A DNA stretch of 64,000 bases, taken from assembly GCA_016708305.1 (NCBI GenBank), contig JADJGB010000008.1, positions 1,302,001 through 1,366,000 on the forward strand. The letters are read 5' to 3'. The DNA is from Sphingobacteriales bacterium (GTDB lineage Bacteria > Bacteroidota > Bacteroidia > Chitinophagales > Chitinophagaceae). The position numbers and the translations under genes are program-made. Of this stretch, positions 57,566-64,000 are shown piece after piece. The notes beneath the pieces were generated by a model. That model was not told the origin of the DNA and ran no database searches. It saw only the letters and a list, made by a program, of their open reading frames with translations. Numbering within the stretch: position 1 is the first letter of the stretch; each line of letters starts with the position of its first letter.

Positions 57566-58459
57566 ATGTCGTTTGTAGCCTGGCACCCCATATTTAAACA
57601 CCCGCTGCCGGAAGACCATCGGTTCCCGATGAATAAATATGATTTGCTACATGATCAGTTACTTTATCAGGGAGTCGTTGACAAAAAAGATTTTTTCGAG
57701 CCTGAAATTTTAGATGTTGCTAATTTAGAAGGAGTTCATTCGCCTGATTATTATAATAGACTTTTCGCATTAAATCTCACTGCTTCAGAAATCAGAAGAA
57801 TTGGTTTTCCATTGAGTCATCAGTTGGTGGAGTGCGACCTTCGAATTGCAGAAGGCACCATCCGGGCTGCAATAGCTGCATTACAAAAAGGGATTGGTTA
57901 TAATATTGCCGGCGGCACGCATCATGCCGGAAGCAACTGGGGCGAAGGTTTTTGTTTGCTGAACGATCGGGCAATAGCTGCACATTATTTATTGAAAAAT
58001 CAGGGAATTGAGATGATTGCAATTATAGACTTAGATGTGCATCAGGGAAACGGAACCGCAGAAATTTTTAAAAGCAGGGATGAAGTGTTTACTTTTTCGA
58101 TGCATGGCAAAAACAATTTTCCTTTTAAGAAAGAAATTTCTGATATGGATGTGCATCTTCCCGATGGTATCAATGGAGCGGAGTATCTTGCCATACTGAA
58201 AGAATAATTGGATCTGCTTTTTCAAAAAGTCAATCCACAGTTTGTGTTTTATCAGGCAGGAGCCGATGTGCTTGAAACCGATATTATGGGAAAGCTGAAA
58301 CTCACCAAACATGATTGTCTTGAAAGAGACAGAATAGTATTTAATCATTGCCGGGCGAATAGTATTCCTGTACAGGTGAGTATGGGCGGCGGTTACTCAA
58401 GGAGAGTAGCAGACATTGTAGATGTACACTGCCATACCTTTCGGGAGGAATATCTGTGA
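57566..58459 (+). CDS. Histone deacetylase-family (AcuC-like) hydrolase, in-frame stop
   Basis: About 297 residues. The deacetylase core is present: YNIAGGTHHAGSNWGEGFCLLND with the catalytic His pair, IAIIDLDVHQGNGTAEIF with the zinc Asp and His, YQAGADVLETD with the second zinc Asp, and VSMGGGYS near the end. An in-frame TAA at 58205-58207 splits it after LAILKE; CAA (Gln) would fit. Bacterial relatives deacetylate acetoin-pathway proteins, polyamines or other amides; the substrate here is unknown. It converges on lplA. Confidence 0.88.
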
Positions 58460-58471
58460 TGATGCATTAAC

Positions 58472-59478
58472 CTAAAACATGGCTTCTATTAAATCATCGG
58501 CAGTGATATTGCTGAGGTAGCTGTTAAAGTCATCTTTTGGTAAAGCATTACGAATGGCTGCCTCATGGTGCGACACTGTTTCAAGCGCTTGCTCAATGCC
58601 TTCAATTCCCCTCTCAGAGAAAAAATCGCCGAATATTTTTACTTTTCTATAATGCCGTGTTTTACTTCCAGGTTCATTTCCACTACGCCACCCGGAGTAC
58701 GAATGGATTTTTTAAAACTATAATCAGGCGATTGACCATAATTCCACTCGTTTGTAACAAACTTTTCATTACGTAGTTTTTGAATCTGGCGAATATCTTC
58801 TTCGGAAAAACTGTAAGGTCGGCTACCGGGAGTAGTGGCAATTACATAGTCCATTAATTTTTTTGTAAAATCCTCAAGGCTCAATGGCTCTTTCAGATGC
58901 GCTGAAATATTGGTTACTCTTTTGGGTACCGACTTGACTGCCTTGTCCTGATATTTCACCGGATTGATTCTCAGCGCCTCGCTCACATTGCGCATTTCGG
59001 AAGAATACAGAATAGTGCCATGATGTAAAATTTTATTTTTATATACATGCGCTGCATTCCCTGAAAACTTTCTGCCGTCAATCATCAGGTCGTTTTTACC
59101 TTCGAACCTTGCGTCAATATCTAAACTTCTTATTACATCAATAATAGGTTGGGTAAATTTTTGAAAATCTGTGAGGTTCTTATCTTTCCCCGAATGGGTG
59201 AATGAAAAATTAAGATTCCCCAAATCGTGATATACGGCGCCGCCTCCCGAAATACGCCTCACTACCGCAATATTGTTTGCTTTTACATAATCATAATTTA
59301 TTTCTGCGAGCGTATTCTGATATTTTCCCACAATAATGGCGTTATCATTGCGCCAGAGCATGAAGCAGTCTTCTTCAATATGTTTCAGGATATATTCGTC
59401 TGTAGCAATATTAAAATAGGGTCTGTTGATTCGTGATATATACAAAGCATTTGCAGGATTTTGATCGCAATATATCAT
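58472..59478 (-). CDS. lplA: Lipoate-protein ligase A, frameshifted near the C-terminus
   Basis: Attaches scavenged lipoate to E2 and H proteins via lipoyl-AMP. Key blocks are RPYFNIATDEYIL, VVRRISGGGAVYHDLGNLNFSF, the Lys-containing KNDLMIDGRKFSGNAAHVY and HHGTILYSSEM. The ORF stops at 58639; one A added on the coding strand (T run 58643-58646) restores FSERGIEGIEQALETV and a stop at 58472, about 335 residues in total. ATG 59478 is preferred to the upstream 59556 because it matches the family N-terminus (MIYCDQNP). Confidence 0.92.
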
Positions 59479-59710
59479 TTTGTTTGTAAATATTTTGTCG
59501 TTACTTGTAAATATTATTTCTATTGTTACATTGCTTACATGTAATTCTGTTGACACCGTAATAATATTGCAGTTAATTAATTTAGTCTATTTTTATTGAA
59601 AATGAATAGACAGGGTCTTTTATTGAATAACTTAGGTTTACGGGTGAGTGTTTACCATAAAAATTATTACTTTTATCAGCAGTTTAATAAATCAATCGTA
59701 TAAAAATCGA

Positions 59711-60280
59711 ATGTCATCTTATTCATTATATGAAGACTCCTATCTTTTGGCTTTAATGTCTCAGAATAACCATAAGGCTTTTGAAGAAATTTGGCATAGG
59801 TATTGGAGCGCTTCTTATAATGCAGCCTACAAAAGGCTTCAGGATGAAGACCAAAGCCGGGAAGTGGTGCAGGAGTTGTTTGTGGATATCTGGGAACGTA
59901 GGGAAGTGTTAAAAGTAGAAAATCTGAAGGCCTACCTTAGTAATGCTGTTCGGTATAAAATTTACAAAGTACTTTCAAAAAGCAATGCCTCTAACCAATA
60001 TTTTGACACTTTTGATAGCCTTTTTGCCACAGCATCTATGCCAGATAACTCATTGGTGGAGAAGGAATTGGAAAGTTTAGCCTTGCAATGGATTGACACG
60101 CTTCCGGCTAAAAGAAAGGAAATTTTTCTTTTGTTTTATCACGAACAATTGTCCACCAAAGAAATTGCCGATCGATTGGGGATTTCCCAAAAAACCGTAC
60201 AAAACCAGATTGGCACAGCCACCAATGAGTTAAGGAGAAGGATTTTGCTTGCCTTAATTATGGTATCAACTGTATCTTAA
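59711..60280 (+). CDS. ECF-type RNA polymerase sigma factor
   Basis: 189 residues from ATG 59711. Region 2 is about 20-85 (AFEEIWHRYWSASYNAAYKRL, VQELFVDIWERRE, a core-binding and -10-recognition helix). Region 4 is about 125-180 (LPAKRKEIFLLFYHEQLSTKEIADRLGISQKTVQNQI, a helix-turn-helix for -35). It belongs to the Bacteroidota FecI-like group that serves SusC/D loci. Next come a FecR anti-sigma and a SusC with an STN domain, the full cell-surface signalling cascade. Confidence 0.94.
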   Translation: MSSYSLYEDSYLLALMSQNNHKAFEEIWHRYWSASYNAAYKRLQDEDQSREVVQELFVDIWERREVLKVENLKAYLSNAVRYKIYKVLSKSNASNQYFDTFDSLFATASMPDNSLVEKELESLALQWIDTLPAKRKEIFLLFYHEQLSTKEIADRLGISQKTVQNQIGTATNELRRRILLALIMVSTVS

Positions 60281-60360
60281 TCCTATAAATTTGGGGGTAA
60301 TAACACTTTCTCCTCCATGAGAAATGATTATTATCGTATGTTTTCAAAAAAAAGTTGATT

Positions 60361-60368
60361 TATTTTTG
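60361..60368 (+). promoter_or_regulatory. -7 promoter box before fecR
   Basis: TATTTTTG fits TAnnTTTG, 14 bases before the fecR ATG, allowing transcription separate from the sigma gene. Confidence 0.4.
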
Positions 60369-60382
60369 GGAGTTTTCATTAA

Positions 60383-61563
60383 ATGCGACACTTATATAAA
60401 ACGACGGTTGTGTCATCAATAAATCCAAATAATAATCTTCGGGAAATAATTCAGAAATATCTGAGCGGAGATATTACAGTTAAGGAAAGAGCGTTTTTGG
60501 ATAATTATTATGCGTATTTTGAAAAAAACAAAGAAGTATTAGACCAATTAAGCATCGAAGAGCGGGAAAGATTGGATGCTGAGATGTGGAAGATTGTAAA
60601 GCAAAGAACCAGACACCATAACATTAGCAGACCGGTGCACCGATGGTATATGGTGGCTGCCGCTGCGGTCCTGGTTTTGGCTGTGGTTTCTGTTTTTCTT
60701 TTTTCCCCAACAAAAAAGACAGAAATAGTAACTGCTAAAAATACGGAAAATGACAAAAATCCGGCTGTTTCCAGCGCCCAACTGATTTTGGCAGACGGAT
60801 CGGTAATTAATTTAGATAGTAGCTACGGTGGTGCATTGCCTAACCAGGGAGAGGTGGAACTGGCAATCAGGGACGGTCGGTTAGAATATAGCGGATCTAA
60901 TCAGAAAGTAGTTTTCAATACAATGGTAACTCCCAAGGGAGGCAATTATCAACTAACACTCTCCGATCATACCAAAGTGTGGTTAAATGCGGCTTCCACC
61001 ATTAAATTTCCGGCTTCCTTTACCGAAAACAAGCGGGAAGTATTTCTCTCTGGCGAAGCCTATTTTGAAGTGGCAAAAGACATGAAGCCATTTAAGGTAA
61101 TCGTTGAGGGTAAAGAAGAGGTGGAAGTACTGGGTACACATTTTAATATTAACGCCTATCCCGATCAGCAATCAACAAAAACCACCTTACTGGAAGGGAA
61201 GGTGAAAATAACTCAATTATAAATGACAACCCAGATGAAAGCAAAGTGAAAGTGCTGATGCCACGCCAGCAAGCAGTAATTGAGTCGGGAGAAATCAGTA
61301 TTAAAAGAAATATTGATATTGAAAACGTGATGGCCTGGAAAAACAATGTTTTCTATTTTGAAAATGAAACCTTAGAAAACATACTGAAAGAATTGTCCAG
61401 ATGGTATGACGTAGAAATTGTGTATCAAAACAACGGAAATATCAAAAATAGAAAATATTTCATGATTTTCAATCGCGATTCCAAACTAAGCGATGTATTG
61501 AAATCATTGCAGATTAGCGACATAAAGTTTGTAATAGAAGGAAAGAAAATGATAATAAAATAA
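60383..61563 (+). CDS. fecR: FecR-family anti-sigma factor, frameshifted
   Basis: About 393 residues after repair. The N-terminal cytoplasmic sigma-binding helices (1-85) are followed by one membrane helix (YMVAAAAVLVLAVVSVFLF, about 89-107). The periplasmic FecR domain has VVFNTMVTPKGGNYQLTLSDH, VWLNAASTIKFPASF and REVFLSGEAYFEVAKD. The C-terminal STN-contact domain (ENETLENILKELSRWYDVEIVYQN) lies in another frame (61246-61563). One base added near 61215-61220 joins them. It transmits the receptor signal to the sigma factor upstream. Confidence 0.9.
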
Positions 61564-61587
61564 AGAATTGTATGCCTATAATAAAAA

Positions 61588-61610
61588 GGCTTCTGCTGCG
61601 AACAGAAGCC
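61588..61610 (+). promoter_or_regulatory. Hairpin in the fecR-susC spacer
   Basis: GGCTTCTG (61588-61595) and CAGAAGCC (61603-61610) form a perfect 8-bp stem with a 7-base loop. No T run follows, so it is not a plain terminator; it may protect the susC mRNA or tune read-through. Confidence 0.5.
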
Positions 61611-61682
61611 CCGAATTTTAGGTATTTCATTATAAAAGCGACGAAACCTTTATTTGTAAACCCTAAAGATTATTGCAAAAGT

Positions 61683-64000
61683 ATGCAATTAAAAAATTTT
61701 TATCAATCCCGAAGGCAAATCAAATTAAAACTGCCTCGTCAAACCTTAATTGTAATGAAGTTGATTTCAATTTTGATGTTTGTGTTTTGTTTTCAGGTTG
61801 CTGCAAAAACATCCGGGCAAACAGTGCATATAAAAGCAAATAATGTCAGCATTATTTCAGTTTTGAAAGAAATACAACAACAAACCGGATATAATATTAT
61901 GGCCGAACAGGCTTTGCTTGAAAATACCCGAACAGTTTCGGTAGCATTTAACAATATCAGTTTGGACGAGGCGCTGCAAACGCTTTTAAAGGGAACTTCT
62001 TTAAGCTTTACCATTCAAAACAAAACCATTATTCTAAAGGCCGAAAAGGATGAGAAAACTAATTTGAAAACTGGTTCCTACGCCGATTTGCAAAATCCTG
62101 CCCCGATAGCAGTACTTCCCATTGAAGGCAAAGTTATGTCTGCGGACGGAGTGCCATTAGAAAATGCTTCAATTTATAACCAAAATACAAAAAGGGGAAC
62201 AACCAGTAAAAAGGACGGTTCGTTTGTTATTGACGGCAATATCGGCGATGTTTTGTTTGTTTCATATATAGGATATAAGGCCAAGCCGCACAAAGTAATT
62301 TCCTCAAGCAATAACACCATCCAATTGGAAGAGGCCGAAAGAAATCTTGAAGAATTTGTAGCCACCGGGTATCAAAACATTCGTAAGCCCCGTATGACAG
62401 GGGCCACTTCTACCGTAAAAGCAGAAGATTTACTAAACAATGGTACCAATACAATTGAGCAAATGCTTCAGGGAAAATTACCGGGTGTGGAAGTAGTGAG
62501 TAACTCCGGTTTAGTGGGTTCTCGCCAAACAGTAAGGGTGCGTGGCGTTTCTACACTTTTAGGAAATCAAGAACCTTTATGGGTAGTGGATGGTATCATT
62601 CAAGAAGATCCTCTTCCATTTCAGGCAAAAGAACTGAACCGATTTAATCAGGAACCGTCTAATTCCGAGTCGTTGAGGAATTTTGTTGGAAGTGCTATAT
62701 CTTGGTTAAATCCTTATGATATAGAGGATGTTACTGTCTTAAAAGATGCGGCTTCTACTGCTATTTATGGTGTAAAAGCTGCAAATGGTGTAATTCTTAT
62801 TAATACTAAAAGAGGAAAAAATGCTAGTGCTCCGGTAGTTTCTTATTCTGGAAGTTTTTCTACTCAAACAAAACCCAGCTATTATAATCTAAATCTAATG
62901 AATTCTAAGGAAAGAGTTGACGTATCAAGAGAAATTTGGGAAAGAGGACTCGTTTCAGTTAATCATATGGATAATGTTGGATATTCTGGCTTACTAAAAC
63001 AATACTTGGAAAATAAACTATCTTATGATGATTTTAATACGGGAGTAAAGCAATTGGAGGTAAATAATACTAATTGGTTTGATATTTTATTTCAACAACC
63101 ACTCAACCAATCACATAACATAAGTGTAAGTGGTGGAGGTGATAATAATACTTATTACGGGTCATTTGGTATTAATGATCAAAAGGGTAGTGCAAGGGGA
63201 AATGGACAGAAAAGTTATCAAGGTAGTATAAATTTCACATCAAATATTACTAGAAGGTTAAAAGTTTCTGCAAAAGTAGCCGGAAGTTATACCCAAACTA
63301 CCGGTTTTAGAAATGTAGATCCTTATATGTAGGCTACACAAACGAGCAGAGTTATTCCAGCATATAACCCAGACGAAACCTTATACTATTATAATTACTT
63401 TAATTCAGGGTTTAAATATAATATCTTAAATGAATTGAATCAATCAGGAAATAAGAATGATAAATACAGTATGAATGCCAATATTTCTCTTACTTATCGT
63501 TTTTACTCGGGCTTTATGTTTGAGTCAATGTTAGGAACAAATTTTACAAATACAGGTGGGGAGGTTTATTCTTGTGAACGTAGCTATGCAATGACTTCTA
63601 TCAGAGGGTATGAGTATGGAATGTATGGTCCTAATAATCCACTATTTAAACAATCAAAATTACCTTTTGGTGGTGTTCTTAACACATTAAGTAGTAATAA
63701 TGTCAACTATACTTGGCGTAATGGATTAAACTATGGACATACTTTTAACAAATTACATTCTGTAACAGCATTAGCTGGTATGGAAGTTCGTAGTAATTCA
63801 TATAAAGTAAGCAATGCTACAATATACGGTTATTTACCTGACCGTGGAAAACAATTATAGCGCCCCATCCACGATCGTAGATGTATTTGGTACACCGGTT
63901 GCTAATGGGTTATATACAAACAATGCGATTACTTCGTCTTTAGTAGAAAATCTTTCAAATTATACTTCTTTTTATGGAACGGGTAGTTATTCTTATGATA
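61683..64000 (+). CDS. SusC/RagA-family TonB-linked receptor with STN domain (cut by window edge), interrupted
   Basis: Starts at ATG 61683 (MQLKNFYQ) with a long leader ending AAKTSGQ. An STN signalling domain follows (about residues 45-120; TVHIKANNVSIISVLKEIQQ), then a CarboxypepD_reg domain (about 155-230) and the plug with the SusC marks GTNTIEQMLQGKLPGVEVV, LWVVDGIIQ and DIEDVTVLKDAASTAIYGV. It imports glycans or other large ligands with a SusD partner beyond the edge and signals through FecR. Breaks: in-frame TAG at 63330-63332 (CAG would fit) and a frame change at the A run 63848-63851. Confidence 0.9.

Noticed and set aside
5019..63851. Alternative genetic code or programmed frameshifting to explain the many broken genes
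   Set aside because: All three stop codons occur in frame in different genes and also end many intact genes, so no single codon is reassigned. The indels lack a shared slippery motif plus stimulator and go both ways.

Overview
The window looks like a chromosomal segment of a member of the Bacteroidota, most likely of the Chitinophagaceae/Sphingobacteriia type. The evidence is gene content and control signals: TonB-linked receptors with carboxypeptidase-like N-termini, an ECF sigma/FecR/SusC set, DUF4783, DUF4296 and DUF4476 proteins, a bamD-rpoZ-coaBC group, a TamB-like giant protein, and repeated promoter boxes of the form TAnnTTTG, several with an upstream TTG about 19-22 bases away. No rRNA, tRNA or CRISPR array was seen.

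Layout. 1-6.3 kb: the 5' part of a TonB receptor, a SUI1 factor, nadC, gpmI, a tandem heptamer-based repeat array and glyS. 6.3-12 kb: lnt, a small secreted protein, a hydrolase, a Gfo/Idh oxidoreductase, msrA and DUF502. 12-19.4 kb: frr, ppk2, mscL, scpA, an OmpP1/FadL porin, a Tyr/Trp/Gly-rich lipoprotein and proS. 19.5-22.9 kb: an ISL3-type insertion sequence and two badly decayed genes (P1 peptidase, class IV aminotransferase). 22.9-32.5 kb: rlmN, a 2-hydroxyacid dehydrogenase, rsmA, pdxA, a phospholipase C-like protein, a cupin, bamD-rpoZ-coaBC, a DUF4296 lipoprotein and folE. 32.5-45.3 kb: envelope genes, namely a metallopeptidase-like/propeller/barrel protein, tamB and an Oar-like receptor, with ribBA between. 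45.3-47.5 kb: an ORF-less group II intron directly behind a terminator, then a RES-Xre toxin-antitoxin pair translationally chained to rnhA. 47.5-56.3 kb: a hydrolase, a CBS protein, a nucleoside permease, trxA, a LemA-LemA-TPM-TPM cluster, a DUF4476 protein and truA. 56.3-64 kb: a GNAT protein, an HDAC-like deacetylase, lplA, and the ECF-FecR-SusC cascade running off the end.

A strong theme is broken reading frames. At least seventeen single-base indels can be placed, nearly all in A or T runs of 3-7, and most are one base too short. They hit essential genes (glyS, probably frr, rsmA, tamB) as well as accessory ones. Several in-frame stops would be repaired by a single T-to-C change. This fits sequence or assembly error over most of the window, with a separate zone of apparent true decay at 20.9-22.9 kb next to the insertion sequence. 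Functional statements below assume the repaired frames where noted.

The most unusual items are: the ORF-less group IIC-like intron behind a terminator; a dispersed family of degenerate 7-base-period intergenic repeats; a set of housekeeping genes whose -7 promoter box lies only 4-8 bases from the ATG (near-leaderless mRNAs); an RNase HI whose first catalytic Asp is Asn; and the large metallopeptidase-like/propeller/barrel protein.
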